Shown: positions 1-10,989 of the stretch, piece after piece | Layout of the letters: every line of letters begins with the position of its first letter | Numbering within the stretch: position 1 is the stretch's first letter | NCBI RefSeq assembly: GCF_949987535.1 | Contig: NC_080081.1 | Location: forward strand, 48,210,973-48,274,972 | Direction of reading: 5' to 3' | Source: Balaenoptera acutorostrata | Lineage: Eukaryota; Chordata; Mammalia; Artiodactyla; Balaenopteridae | Length of the DNA stretch: 64,000 nt | Translations under genes and position numbers: made by a program | The notes under the pieces: model-generated | Seen by the model: the letters and a program-made list of their open reading frames with translations, nothing else | Databases searched by the model: none | What the model was told of the DNA's origin: nothing

Positions 1-214
1 TCTGTTTTGAAAAGTGTGATTTATTTGTTTCCATGTTGTAGACCTATAGGGTTAGTCACGTGTTCCTCTTCTAAACAGATCTGTAGTCCTACCTAGAATC
101 TCTTTATAGTTTTACACTAAGATTTTCTTTAACCCTTCACTGTACTCTTTCAAGAAATACCAAATACTATTTCTACTTTCTTTTTTAAAGTAAAATTATT
201 TTTTATTATTTGAA

Positions 215-305
215 AAAAATTTTAATTTAAATTTTATTTTATATTGGAGTATAGTTAATTTACAATGTTGTGTTAGTTTCAGGTGTACAATAAAGTGATT
301 CAGTT
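215..305 (-). mobile_element. L1 3' end fragment (cetartiodactyl 3' UTR)
   Basis: The + strand reads as the reverse complement of the cetartiodactyl L1 3' UTR terminus (TTGGAGTATAGTTAATTTAC, then an ACAATGTTGTGTTAG core). The same module recurs antisense at 53115-53410. An AT-rich, T-rich tract lies on the left where the A-tail should be. The element is cut off at about 305, exactly where a U2 snRNA fragment starts. No clear target duplication was found. Confidence 0.75.
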
Positions 306-346
306 ATTGCTTCTCAGCCTTTTGGCTAAGATCAAGTGTAGTATCT
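306..346 (+). pseudogene. U2 snRNA 5'-end fragment (3'-truncated U2 pseudogene)
   Basis: These 41 nt match the first 41 nt of vertebrate U2 snRNA with two differences, at positions 3 and 11. Both are CpG-to-TG/CA changes, as expected from methylation decay. The fragment keeps stem-loop I and the branch-point-recognition GTAGTA at 338-343. Similarity fades after 346, so the copy is 3'-truncated and has no Sm site. U2 pseudogenes truncated at variable 3' points are a known class. Its 5' end abuts an antisense L1 3' fragment. It is too short to be functional. Confidence 0.8.
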
Positions 347-948
347 CTTCCTATTTGTATTTCAAAATCAGGAGTAAAAGACTTATAAATGTACAAATTA
401 CTGCCTCAGCAAAGCCCTCTCTTTGTTTCAGTAAAGTACTTGGCACTATGCATTTCATTGCACTGGGAAGTATTATATTGTTTTGTTTAAACATTTCTTA
501 TACTCTTATACTTTTTACTGCATTTTAAATGTATACTGTATATAGAAGAATAACATATAGAAAAGTACACACTTCCTGAGTATCTGGCTTGATGAATGCT
601 CATAAAGTAAGCTTACCTATGTAACCAATACCCAGATCAAGAAACAATGTTATTAGAAACACAGAGCCCCTTCCAGATTCTCCCTTTCATAACCTCACAT
701 CCCACACATATCCTGACTGTGACAGCAGTAACTACACTTACTTTGTCCTTTTTATAAATATAATCTTACACTTTGTATCCATGTTGTTGTGTGAGGTTGT
801 AATTTGTTTGTTCTAATGGTTATTTAGCATTCCACTCTGAATATGTGAAATTTTTTTCTTTTGTTCATGGATATTTATATTGTTTCTAGATTTGGGCTAT
901 TACAAATAGTGCTAAGAACATTCTTATACATGTCTTCTGGCTCTGTCA
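347..948 (-). mobile_element. Ancient L1 (L1M/HAL1-like) antisense, left part
   Basis: From about 575 the sequence has the antisense layout of an old L1 3' UTR and ORF2 end: a 'cacatcccacacatatcc' stretch, then 'ttcatggatatttatattg' and 'gggctattacaaatagtgc'. It resumes at 2267 after a younger L1 insertion, which proves the nesting. The stretch 347-574 is AT-rich with nothing recognisable. The exact old subfamily is uncertain. Confidence 0.65.
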
Positions 949-960
949 GAAATATACCTA
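949..960. repeat. Target-site duplication, left copy (GAAATATACCTA)
   Basis: A perfect 12-bp match to 2255-2266. The two copies flank the whole twin-primed L1 and its A-tail. Removing the insert plus one copy restores a continuous older L1 reading. Confidence 0.9.
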
Positions 961-1474
961 TTGAGCTGCATGAGCTGTTTGTATATTTTGGAAATTAATC
1001 ATTTGTCTGTTGCTTCCTTTGCAAATATTTTCTCCCATTCTGTGGGTTGTCTTTTTGTCTTATTTATGGTTTCCTTTGCTGTGCAAAAGCTTTTAAGTTT
1101 CATTAGGTCCCATTTGCCTATTTTGGTTTTTATTTTCATTACTCTAGGCAGTGGGTCATAAAAGACCTTGTTGTGATTTATGTCAAAGGGTGTTTTTCTT
1201 ATGTTTTCCTCTAAGAGTTTTATAGTGTCTGGTCTTACGTTTAGGTATTTAATCCATTTTGAGTTTATTTTTTTGTATGGTGTTAAGGAGTGTTCCAATT
1301 TCATTCTTTTACATGTAGTTGTCCAGTTTTCCCAGCACCATTTATTGAAGACGCTGTCTTTTCTCCATTTTATATTCTTGCCTCCTTTGTCATAGATTAG
1401 TTGACCATAGGTGCATGGGTTTGTCTCTGGGCTTTCTATCCTGCACCATTGATCTATATTTCTGTTTTTGTGCC
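961..1474 (-). mobile_element. Inverted 5' segment of a twin-primed L1
   Basis: This is antisense L1 ORF2, from the segment that begins where the plus-strand L1 has position about 51598 and runs to its position about 52112. Translated on the minus strand it gives ORF2 residues such as NRNIDQW, YDKGGK and [15 protein letters not shown]. It joins a sense L1 3' segment at 1475. Against the copy at 47.8-53.0 kb, about 190 bp of L1 are missing at the junction. Inversion with a small junction deletion inside one target duplication is the hallmark of twin priming during target-primed reverse transcription. Confidence 0.92.
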
Positions 1475-2254
1475 CTACAAACAATAAATGCTGGAGAGGG
1501 TGTGGAGAAAAGGGAATCCTCTTGCACTGTTGGTGAGAATGTAAATTGATACAGCCGCTATGGAGAATAGTATGGAGGCTCCTTAAAAAACTAAAAATAG
1601 AACTACCATATGACCCAGCAATCCCACTACTGGGCATATACCCTGAGAAAACCATAATTCAAAAAGACACATGTACCCCAATGTTCATTGCAGTACTATT
1701 TACAATAGCCAGAATGTGGAAACAACCTAAATGCCCATTGACAGATGAATGGATAAAGAAGATGTGGTACATATATATAATGGAATTTACTCAGCCATAA
1801 AAAGAAATGGAATTGGGTCATTTGTAGAGATGTGGATGGGCCTAGTAAAGTGAAGTAAGTCAGAAAGAGGAAAACAAATATCGTATATTAACGCATACAT
1901 GTGGAATCTAGAAAAATGGTACAGATGAACATATTTGCAGGGCAGGAATAGAAACACAGAACTAGAGAATGGATGTGTGGACACGAGGGGGAAGGGGAGA
2001 GTGGGATGAATTGGGAGAATAGGTTTGACATAAATACACTACCATGTGTAAAATAGATAGCTAATGGGAACCTGTGGTATAGCAGAGGGAGCTAAGCTCG
2101 GTGCTCTGTGATGACCTACATGGGTGAGATGGGGGTGGGGAGGGAAGTCCAAGAGGGAGAGGATATATGTATACATATAGCTGATTCACTTCACTGTACA
2201 GCAGAAACTAACATCACATTGTAAAGCAATTATACTCCAAAAAAAAAAAAAAAG
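1475..2254 (+). mobile_element. Sense 3' segment of the twin-primed L1, with A-tail
   Basis: It starts in the ORF2 C-terminal zinc-knuckle coding region (GCTGGAGAGGGTGTGG) and runs to the ORF2 stop GGAATCTAG at about 1905. A long 3' UTR follows, ending in ATTATACTCC plus an A14 tail. This 3' UTR is about 140 bp longer than those of the two large L1 copies in the window, so it belongs to a different L1 subfamily. The C-terminal frame is open at 1546-1800, but the element is truncated and inverted and therefore dead. Confidence 0.92.
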
Positions 2255-2266
2255 GAAATATACCTA
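2255..2266. repeat. Target-site duplication, right copy (GAAATATACCTA)
   Basis: It directly follows the A-tail at 2240-2253 and is identical to 949-960. Confidence 0.9.
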
Positions 2267-2560
2267 GACGTGTAATTGCTGTTTCAGTGGATAAGTGTAT
2301 CTTCAGCTTTAGTAGATACTGACCAACAGTGTTCTAAAATGATTGTACCAGTTTATACTTCCATCAGCAGTGTATGAGAGTTTTCATTTCAACAATTCTG
2401 GTAGGATAGCTCATTGTGGTTTTGATTTGCCTTTCCCTCATGAGTAACTTGAATACCATTCCATGTTCTTTTGGCTTTTTGAATATCTTATGTGAAGTGC
2501 CTATTCAAGTCTTTTGCATATTTTTCTATTGGCTTGTAGGTGTTTTTCATATTGAGAATA
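2267..2560 (-). mobile_element. Ancient L1 (L1M/HAL1-like) antisense, right part
   Basis: It continues the older antisense L1 interrupted at 948, with the degenerate 'gtaattgctg' and 'ccatcagcagtgtatgag' modules typical of antisense L1 ORF2 ends. Confidence 0.65.
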
Positions 2561-3464
2561 AATAGATTTTGATACAACTTAGAACTCCATGTCAAACTGC
2601 CCATTAAAGGAAAGACTGTGTTACTTTCTAGTAATATAATATTCTACATCACTCAGATCTTCTAGTGAGAGACCTTAGAATGACAGGTCTGGTCAATATA
2701 TGTTAAAAGAGCAAGCATGTTGTAGAGTCTGCTGCCTATTTACCCTCTTCTGTTAAATTCCCTTTGGTGTACCTGTCCATTGTCTTTTCCTCCTTGTTGT
2801 CATGTGAGAGCAATCCAGAGCCCCTCTAGCTTTTCTGACTGAACTGGGGACACTACAAAAACATTATTCTAGAAAAGCTGACTATGTCATGGTAAAACTT
2901 CAGAAAACCATTTGTAAAATGAATGAATGAATACATGAGTGAATGAGTGAATACATGAGTGAATGTGTGAATATGTGAATACATGAAAGAAAGAATAAAC
3001 ACATGATGGCATAACTGGGTCTTGAAGTTGGGCCTTCCAACGCTAATCCTGGTATAAATTCCATTATGCTCTACTATTAATCAGGAAATATTGAGTGTGG
3101 TAAACTATTGCCATAAAACCTTGTCCTCAACTTGTAACTCACAAACGTGTATCAGAGGTGAACTCTCAAAGTAACAAACTTGTAATGCATTTAGATTTAA
3201 TTTTATGATAAAATTTGAGAAGCTTTTTTTATAAACTATTTTTGAATACATAGTCTGTTACCAAAGAAAAAATTCAGTTCAATGCACATGATTCTACTAT
3301 TGATGAGTTAGATCCAGATTAAGTGAATAAATGTATACATTTTTCCTAGAAGATTACTTTCATTTATATGTCACCAAAAAATGTATCATATCTTCCAAGG
3401 TCAAATATCAACATATTAATTAAGGTAGTTTTAAATTGATACAGAATTAATATGAAGTAGAAGC
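2561..3464. other. Unique AT-rich DNA with a degenerate GAATGA-type repeat
   Basis: No gene or recognised repeat was seen. At 2918-3000 there is an impure tandem of GAATGA, GAGTGA and GAATAC units, a decayed simple repeat. Confidence 0.6.
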
Positions 3465-4127
3465 TACTCTTAGTTTTTATTTTTTTTTATTAAACATTTT
3501 TTTAATTGTGGTTAAAAAAATACATAAAATTTACTATCTTAATAATTTCTAAGTGTATAGCTCAGTAGTGTTAAGTATATTCACATTGTTGTACAAACAG
3601 ATCTCCAGAACATTTTCATCTTGCAAAACTCAAGCTCTATAACTCATTAAACAACAACTCTCCATTTCCCCCTTCCCTCAGCCCCTGGCAACCACCATTC
3701 TACTTTCTGTTTTTATGAACTTAATTACTTTAGGTACTCATATAAGTGGAATCATACAGTGTCTGTCTTTTTGTGACTGGCTTATTTCACTCAGCATAAT
3801 GTCCTTAAGGTTCATCCATGTTGTAGCATGTGTCAGGATTTCCTTCCTTTTTAAGGCTGAATAATATTCCATAGTATATATGTACAACATTTTGTTTATC
3901 CATTTATCTGTTGATGAACATTTGGGTTGCTTCCACTTCTTGGCTATTGTGAATAGCACTTCGATGAACACAAGAGTGCAAATATCTCTTCAAGATCCTG
4001 CTTTTGATTCTTTAGGATATATACCCAGAAATGGGATTGCTAGATCATATGGCAGTTCTATTTTTAATTTTTTGAGAAACCACCATACTGTTTTCCATAG
4101 CAGTTGAACCATACTCTTAGTTTTTAA
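3465..4127 (-). mobile_element. L1MA/MB-type 3' fragment with target duplications
   Basis: An antisense L1 3' UTR and ORF2 C-terminus. The minus frame 3738-3971 encodes recognisable L1 residues (FTIAKKWKQPKC, MEYYSALKRKEI). A T-rich tail lies at 3480-3489. The 15-bp duplication TACTCTTAGTTTTTA is perfect at 3465-3479 and 4113-4127, so both element ends are fixed. It is older than the CHR-era L1 copies, judging by divergence and a different 3' UTR. Confidence 0.9.
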
Positions 4128-5365
4128 ATGTTGATTCTAATTTATGGAAGGGGGAAAAAAGATATGTAGTTTACTAAGTATGTGTTCTTAAGTTCATTAC
4201 TTACTATGCTTCCTTCTCTATAAAATGTGGTATTAGACTATCCTATAGTAAGGATGGGCCCTACATTTTTAACCAGCTTCTTTAGGGTTTTACCTTTACA
4301 TGGTTTAAAAATTTTTACCGTTTAATAAACAGCACTATTTATTCAGGACAAGTTAACAGATATGAACAATTTTAAGGCTTTGTTATTCATATTGCCACAC
4401 TGACATGGGAATGGTGAAGAGATTATACTAATTTATACTCCTACCAGCATCCAGTGACTGTGTCCATTCCTCAAACCTTCAACAGCACTAGATGTGTTTC
4501 ACAATTTTCAGCAATTAGACAAAATAATATCTCATTGTTTTGCATTTTTAATTAGCAATTAAATTATATCTTTTTCTGTCTTTTATTATAACTGACAAAG
4601 TGTGAGGGGCAGGGAGATCAGAAACAGAGGGGGAGGAAAGAAACTTTCAGTATTTCTTATCAAAATATGTCATCCATTAAGGAAAAACCATACATTTTAA
4701 TGTTGTTATCTCTTCTGTCTTATTTCTCAGCTAGGAGCAGTTATTATTACTGCTTATCTGTGATGATTTTTCAATGCTGCTAGTCCAGGAGTAGGTTTTA
4801 TTTTTACATTTTGGTTGTTAATAACAATACATATAACCAACTCTTGATTTATTGGAGTAATGAGGTAGAGATAGAGGGATGGAAATCAGAGACAGACCTA
4901 AATCCCAGTGGCCCGTAAGTGGTAAAGGGAAAGCTAGAATCTCAGGTGGATTCACACCTCCTTCCCTGGGGGTTTTGGGTCATTAAGCAGCAGCTAATAG
5001 ATCTGTATAGATGCTTGTGACTAAACTTAGTCGACTTGATGCCAGCAGAGCCTGTTGAAAGGTAAAGAAACTGAGCCAACCAACAAACTTCTTCGGGACA
5101 ATTTTGGCAGCAATTTTAACAGATTTTTTTTTCACTGAATTTATCACATGAATCCTTTTAATAAAAGATATTTCAGTAATGAAGGTATTGTACATTATGA
5201 GCACTTTGCTAAAATGTGATTTTTTTAAAATTTATAATTTATATACCTTACTTACTTCTAGGAAGAATTTGGGATGGCTTACAAAAGAAAGCATATAGCG
5301 ATCCTGTAATTATAAGAGAAAACAGATGCTGTAAGAAAACAGAAGAGCGTTGACTCCTTAGCTTA
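4128..5365. other. Mostly unique DNA; old L1-like patch at about 4385-4560
   Basis: At 4385-4560 a stretch resembles antisense ancient L1 ('attatactaatttatactcc', 'ataatatctcattgttttgc'). The rest shows no gene, RNA or clear repeat. Confidence 0.5.
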
Positions 5366-5544
5366 CAGCTTTGGTTCTCAACTTTAGCATCTATCAGAAT
5401 CCTTTGAGAGGCTTATCCAAACACATGTTGCTAGGCCTACCCCAGAGTTACGGATTCAGGAGGTTTGTGGTTGGCATGAGAATTTGCATTTCTCATAAAT
5501 TCCCAGAGGCTGCTCATCCAGGAACCACACTTGGAGAACCACAG
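5366..5544 (+). mobile_element. MER20 (hAT-Charlie nonautonomous DNA transposon)
   Basis: The terminal module TTGGTTCTCAACTTTAGCAT, an internal GAGAATTTGCATTTCT, and the closing 'ccacacttggagaaccac' match the known MER20 arrangement over nearly its full length. MER20 copies carry regulatory activity in endometrial stromal cells of placental mammals, but nothing here shows that this copy does. Confidence 0.85.
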
Positions 5545-5724
5545 ATCTTCAATCATCATGTTTCTTGAGTATTTGGAATCATGATTGATTAATATTAGAT
5601 TTTTTTAATTAAATAGTTTCTTTTTGTGAACATATATCTCACTATCTGATCACACATAACAGCTATGTTATTATTTTCATAAGGCTCTTCATATGGATAT
5701 AAAGGATATGATTGGTTATAATTT

Positions 5725-5893
5725 CCAGTCATTTTGAACCTTGGCCACATTAAATTCACCTAGAGAGTTTTTAAATAACACCAATATGGAACCTTATTTC
5801 CACGGATTCTGATTTAATTGGTCCATGATGAACAATTTTTTTTAAAACTTTCCTTGTGATTCCAAAGTGCAGCCAGAGTTGTAAGACACTGAT
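5725..5893 (+). mobile_element. MER5A (hAT-Charlie nonautonomous DNA transposon)
   Basis: 'gaaccttggccacatta..attcacct' at the left and 'gtgattccaaagtgcagcca' at the right are the two near-inverted halves of MER5A. The middle holds 'ttctgatttaattggt'. It is strongly diverged. Confidence 0.8.
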
Positions 5894-6116
5894 ACGTAGA
5901 GAGAAGAATAACCCGTATTGCCAACAGATAATCAGGTTGTTTCATTTGTGGCTTGGGGGTTTTCTTTTTTCCCCCCATCAATTTGCCTAGCTACTCATTC
6001 CCATTTTTATCTGTGTGGTATGCTTTTGGTTCTTAAGTATGCTGTTTTGTTCTTCTCTTAATTGAACTTCATCTGTTTTTGATGAACTATTTCTCTAATC
6101 TATCAAGGTCATTTTA

Positions 6117-6446
6117 TTTTATTTTATTTTATTTTAAAGGAATTCCTTTATTTTTATTATTTATTTATTTATTTATTTATTTTTGGCTGTGTTGGGTCTT
6201 CGTTTCTGTGCAAGGGCTTTCTCTAGTTGTGGCGAGCGGGGGCCACTCTTCATCGCAGTGCGCGGGCCTCTCACTATCGCGGCCTCTCCCATTGCGGAGC
6301 ACAGGCTCCAGACGCACAGGCTCAGTAGCTGTGGCTCACGGGCCTAGTTGCTCCGTGGCATGTGGGATCTTCCCAGACCAGGGCTCGAACCCGTGTCCCC
6401 TGCATTGGCAGGCAGATTCTCAACCACTGCGCCACCAGGGAAGCCC
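6117..6446 (-). mobile_element. CHR SINE (tRNA-derived), antisense
   Basis: Read antisense, it has the tRNA-like head at 6360-6446 (ending GCGCCACCAGGGAAGCCC), a CpG-rich body and a T-rich (TTTA)n tail at 6117-6182. The duplication AAGGTCATTTTA flanks it at 6105-6116 and 6447-6458. The 126-residue open frame across it is an artefact of the SINE. Confidence 0.95.
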
Positions 6447-6884
6447 AAGGTCATTTTAAATTGTATTTCTTTCTTTGAAAGTGTTTAACCCCTGCCCAAC
6501 TAAGTATCATCTGCAAGTTTAATGAGCAGATTTTCCTAATTTCCTAATTGAGATTGTACTCATTAAGTTTTAATATTTTATAATTTTATTGCAAATTATT
6601 TCTAGCATGCGTGTGATGCTACCTTGACTTTGCCCTGGCCGTGCACATTTTCTTCATTATCAGTGAACATTTATTTAGTGCTTAGAGGTTGTGTGTTATT
6701 GAATCAAGTTCCATGACTTCTAAATAGTTGAAAATAAGTGCTGAATCTGACTCTATGTAGTTCTAACTCTAAGGAGAATGTGTATATAACATAAGCTTCA
6801 TGAACAACACAGGACATATAAGCATTTAAACACAAAAATTGAACATTGAATCAACAGTTCATTGGTCAGGCAGATATTGTAACA
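6447..6884. other. Unique DNA, no feature seen
   Basis: AT-rich sequence without recognised repeats or coding signal. Confidence 0.5.
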
Positions 6885-7105
6885 CTAACTGTGGCTGTAG
6901 AGAATAGAGGTCAAGAGTACCATCTGCCTCTTATTAGTTGTGTATCCTTGAGCAAGTTACTTGCTCCTTGTGCCTCAGTTTTGTCATCCATAAAATGTGA
7001 TTTTAATCATTCCTGCCTTGGTTTGTTGTAAAAATTTGTGTCAGATAATGCATGGAAGATTCTCAGCAGAGCCTAACACATAGCAACAGTTCAAAGAAAT
7101 AGTAA
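6885..7105 (+). mobile_element. MIR SINE, sense
   Basis: The MIR core order is visible: 'ttagttgtgtatccttgagcaa' followed by 'gttacttgctccttgtgcctcagttttgtcatccataaaatg' and the 3' 'gcctaacacatagcaacagttc'. It is old and diverged. Confidence 0.85.
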
Positions 7106-7339
7106 TGATTAAGAATCAGTTAATTGAGGAATTGATAGTAGAAGGTATTTAAGGTTTGGTTTGACAAGACTGATCATTAACAATTTAAGTGACACAGAGA
7201 TGATTGGTCTGGGATCTGTCCCTAATCTGGAACTTTTGGTTTTAACAAGTGTAAGCATGTTTTTATGTAAGCAAATAGTTTAGATTTTCATTCTCAGTGT
7301 GCTATGTTTATTATTAGAAAGAGTTCTTTTGCAGATAAT

Positions 7340-7410
7340 TATAACTACTGAGTGGCAGAGCCAGGATTCAAACTCAGGACTTTTGTCTACAAGATGCCAA
7401 TTGCTAAATG
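7340..7410 (-). mobile_element. MIR fragment, antisense
   Basis: 'gagtggcagagccaggattcaaactcagg' is the antisense MIR core box. Only a short piece survives. Confidence 0.65.
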
Positions 7411-7504
7411 GTAGAAACAGAGAGAATAGATTGCCCCAGACATAAAGGGTGAGAGGAGTGAGAATCTGTTTCAAAAAATAAGATTCCGTAAAGAATAAAG
7501 AAGC

Positions 7505-7700
7505 CAGTATTTGACCACTTACTACGTGTTAGACATTGTTGAGTACATTATTTACATTGTCTCATTCAGAGGCTTAAAAAGGTTAAGTAATCTTTGCCCC
7601 AAATCATAAAGATGATAAATGGCAGAGCTAGGAATTGAACCCAGATATGTGACAGCAAATTCCATTCTCCGAATCCCTTCAATAAACTGCCCATCCTTGA
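7505..7700 (-). mobile_element. MIR SINE, antisense
   Basis: The antisense MIR order is 'gaccacttactacgtgttagacattgt', then 'aggttaagtaatctttgcccc' and 'tggcagagctaggaattgaaccc'. Confidence 0.8.
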
Positions 7701-8986
7701 ATAGAATCAGATTACTTTTTTCTAGAATAGAAGATGCACTCAAAAATATGATTTAAAGTACAGAAAGATACGGTGGAGACAAAAGTTGTGTTTACTTCCT
7801 GTTTTGTGACAGAGTAAATTGGAACAATCAACTGAGGAATTTTGTCTTGAGTTTAGCATGTATTTAAATTGGTTAAAAATAGCTGAAAAGTGAAGGTGTC
7901 CTGGGAGAAGAAGGCTGGAGATGGCCTAGATGAGGGTTTTAGAAATAGAGATAGATTGGAAGGGGTGGGTTAGAAGCGGAGGCAATTTATGTACTTCATC
8001 TTCTTTTCTCCACTGACTTACTTAAAATAAGTAAGCATCAAGAGTGATTTCTTTGAGCTTTTGAAAGCTAACACATTTTTGATGAAACACACATTTTTAT
8101 GTCACATTTACAGTTTTCAGAGGGCTTTCACATACATTCCTTTAATTTTTTTATCTTGTATTGGTGGGCACTTTTACAATTTTGCTTTTATTATCCTAAA
8201 ATATCCATAAGTACAAGAAACATATTTATACCAAATTGAATAGAAGCTACAACTTCACTGGAGTTTCTTTGCACGTACCTTTTTAATGTGTTTATTTCAT
8301 TATAAATGACGTTTAATTATGGTCAAATTAAACGTAGGTATTATTTGGGAAATATTGGCCATCAGGCAGTGTCATGGAGGATCTTGCTTTTCTCCCCTGT
8401 CATTTTACACGTTGTTTTTCTATCTCAAAAATCTCAATACTGCCACTGCTCAAACATGTTCAAAATGAAGTAATTTTCCCTATGTAATACAGTTTTGAGT
8501 CCCCAAATATCAGTTTGATAAAAAACTGTATTTTTCAGGCTTCCATTACTACAGCATTTTTTATGACTATAAAAAAAGAGCACTTTGTACTGCATTTTGT
8601 CTGAAGTTTAATGATTTACAAAAACTCTTGTTTTCTTAAATTAGAATTACATAAATAAATATCTAGTGATTCATGAAAGTAGAAGCTGAATTTCCTGGAA
8701 AGTCTTCTAATATTTGCCCTTTACCATTAGATTGGACTAAAATTAGACTTAGTCAAGTTATTTATCTACATATATAAATAATTTTTTTAACTCTAAAATT
8801 ATTTGTTTTTGTTCTTTGACCTGGCATTAACTGAAGTGCTAAGTAATACTGTATGACCTGAACTCTGGAGATATAATTTAAAAGCTATAAAGCAGGATTA
8901 TTTCTACCAGACAATAAAATAATCTTACTTTTCATTAACAGCTATTTACTACTAATAAAGTGTTTACTTTTTAAAATAATTTTTAT
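7701..8986. other. Unique AT-rich DNA, no feature seen
   Basis: No open frame, RNA or confident repeat. A short 'gagggctttcacatacattcc' at about 8120 could be a MIR remnant but is too short to call. Confidence 0.5.
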
Positions 8987-9274
8987 GGGCTTCCCTGGTG
9001 GCGCAGTGGTTAAGAATCCGCCTGCCAATGCAGGGGACAGGGGTTCGAGCCCTCGTCCGGGAAGATCCCACATGCCGCAGAGCAACTAAGCTCGTGCGCC
9101 ACAACTACTGAGCCTGCGCTCTAGAGCCCGTGCTCTGCAGCAAGAGAAGCCACCGCAATGAGAAGCCCACGCACCACAATGAAGAGGAGCCCCCACTCGC
9201 CACAACTAGAGAAAGCCCACGCGCAGCAACGAAGACCCAATGCAGCCAAAAATAAATTTAAAAAAAATAAATAA
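8987..9274 (+). mobile_element. CHR SINE, sense
   Basis: A complete copy from GGGCTTCCCTGGTGGCGCAG to an A-rich AAATAAATAAATT tail. An imperfect target duplication (TTTAAAATAATTTTTAT against TTTAAAATAATCTTTTAT) flanks it at about 8970-8986 and 9276-9293. Confidence 0.95.
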
Positions 9275-9654
9275 ATTTAAAATAATCTTTTATAAAATGA
9301 AAATAAATGTCTACATAAGTTAAGGGATACAATTTCTGGTCAGATTGTTTATATGTATGTTTTGAGACATTTTGTACCAAAACCAGTAGCTAATATGCTC
9401 AGTGAAAGTTCATTTCTCTCTCTCTTCACACCGACTAATCCACATCCCCCAGATAATTAAGAAATTTGACTAAATTGAGCATCATTATGCTTATTATATG
9501 TACTGCTAATTTTGTTTTCATTTAGACTTTTCCCATTTTAGAATTTGTACTTACTGTTGTTCTCAAAAAAGACTGAAGCTTTAAAATTACTACATTAGTA
9601 GTTGTGGTGTAACACAATATAGCTGAAATAAAGAGAATACTATAGGATAGACCT

Positions 9655-9835
9655 AGTTTTGAATTTCAGCTTTTCTGCTTATATGCTGGCAGTTACTGAA
9701 TCTCTTTGCACCTTGGTTTCATCATATGTCAGTGGGTGGAAATTATGCCCACCTTATAGGGTAATTGTGAAAACTGAATTTAATAAGCCATACAAAACAC
9801 TGTGCATGCAATAAATGTTAACTTATTATTGATGA
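9655..9835 (+). mobile_element. MIR SINE, sense
   Basis: It keeps 'tactgaatctctttgcaccttggtttcatcatatgtcagtggg' and the 3' 'aaaacactgtgcatgcaataaatg', the MIR core and LINE-like end. Confidence 0.8.
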
Positions 9836-10550
9836 TAATATTTGGTCCCGTGCTGACAGGAATGTTGGTTTGGGAGGGGGAAATATTTGAGTTTTGAAAA
9901 TTTTAGAAAAGAAGATCTTCATCTGCCAAATAATAGCAACTAGCCTCATTGTCCCATGCTGCCTGCACATCCTCCCCTTCATGGCTCATTGAAAAGTGCT
10001 CCTGAATCAGATCCACGGAATGGTTTACATGACTATGAGTGGGGCTGATCCAATTATGTAGCTTGACTGCAGAGCCATTTAATGGTAGCCAAGGTAGCTT
10101 ATTTCTGTGTCATTTAGATTAATTTTTTCCATTTTACTTGTACTACTACCAAACCGATTTCAAGATATTTTCAGCTTTCTGCTTTAAAAGTTTACTTTAA
10201 AAACAGTGATAAACAGGCTCCTGTTTGATTTTAAATGATTTTCTATAACTGTACGATTGTAGCTCTTGATATAAATTGCTTAGATATTGTTGTTCTTTCC
10301 TTCCTAAAATTACACACATCTAAGGCTTGGTTGAATATCCAGGTGTAAGGAAGCTCATGTTAATTTTTCAAACATTGTATACATTTCTATCATAGCAACT
10401 GATTGAGGGAAAAATGAGTTTGTAAATAACACTGTTACAGCAATATAAGTAAAGGCTGCCTCTCTTAAGGTAGGAAATAGAAAAATCAAGTTAAGACGAA
10501 TCTAATGTGATCACTCTAATTATTTTACTGGAGTTTTAAAAGAATGGATC
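9836..10550. other. Unique DNA, no feature seen
   Basis: Non-repetitive sequence with a moderate GC rise near 9940-10080. No coding signal. Confidence 0.5.
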
Positions 10551-10564
10551 AATAATGATATTTT

Positions 10565-10915
10565 GGGCTTCCCTGGTGGCGCAGTGGTTGAGAATCTGCC
10601 TGCCAATAATGCAGGGGACACGGGTTCGAGCCCTGGTCTGGGAAGATCCCACATGCCGCGGAGCGGCTGGGCCCGTGAGCCACAATTACTGAGCCTGAGC
10701 GTCTGGAGCCTGTGCCCCGCAACGGGAGGGGCCGCGATGGTGAAAGGCCCGCGCACCGCGATGAAGAGCGGTCCCCGCACCGCGATGAAGAGTGGCCCCC
10801 ACTTGCCACAACTAGAGAAAGCCCTAGCACAGAAGCGAAGACCCAACATAGCAATCAATCAATCAATTAATCAATAAAAAAAATAAATCTTTAAAAAAAA
10901 AAAAAAAAAAAAAAA
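10565..10915 (+). mobile_element. CHR SINE, sense, with internal 24-bp tandem duplication
   Basis: A complete young-looking copy with high CpG retention and a (TCAA)n plus long A tail. The duplication AATAATGATATTTT flanks it at 10551-10564 and 10916-10929. Internally 10752-10775 is repeated at 10776-10799 (CGCACCGCGATGAAGAG core), and 'ataa' adds 3 bp in the head at about 10606. Both strands carry roughly 100-codon open frames caused by its GC-rich body, not by a gene. Confidence 0.95.
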
Positions 10916-10989
10916 AATAATGATATTTTGTTTCAGGCTATTAGCAGCCCGAATCTTGTCTTACAAAATTAAGAAATCAGCTCTCATTA

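Noticed and set aside
999..1655. 218-codon minus-strand frame
   Set aside because: It crosses the inversion junction of a twin-primed L1. The first third is out of frame with L1 protein and only the later part is real ORF2 sequence, so the chimera is accidental.
2918..3000. Possible CRISPR-like or satellite array
   Set aside because: It is an irregular GAATGA/GAGTGA simple repeat in mammalian DNA, without spacers or constant units.
6079..6459. 126-codon open frame on the plus strand
   Set aside because: It runs through the antisense CHR SINE; similar peptides (ACGIFPDQGSNPCPLHWQ type) arise at every antisense CHR copy.
8987..9060. A tRNA gene
   Set aside because: The tRNA-like box A/B region is the head of a CHR SINE and lacks a cloverleaf with a proper acceptor end. 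The same holds for the other CHR copies.
10520..10877. Overlapping 100-112 codon frames on both strands
   Set aside because: They are produced by the GC-rich body of a CHR SINE and by nothing gene-like.
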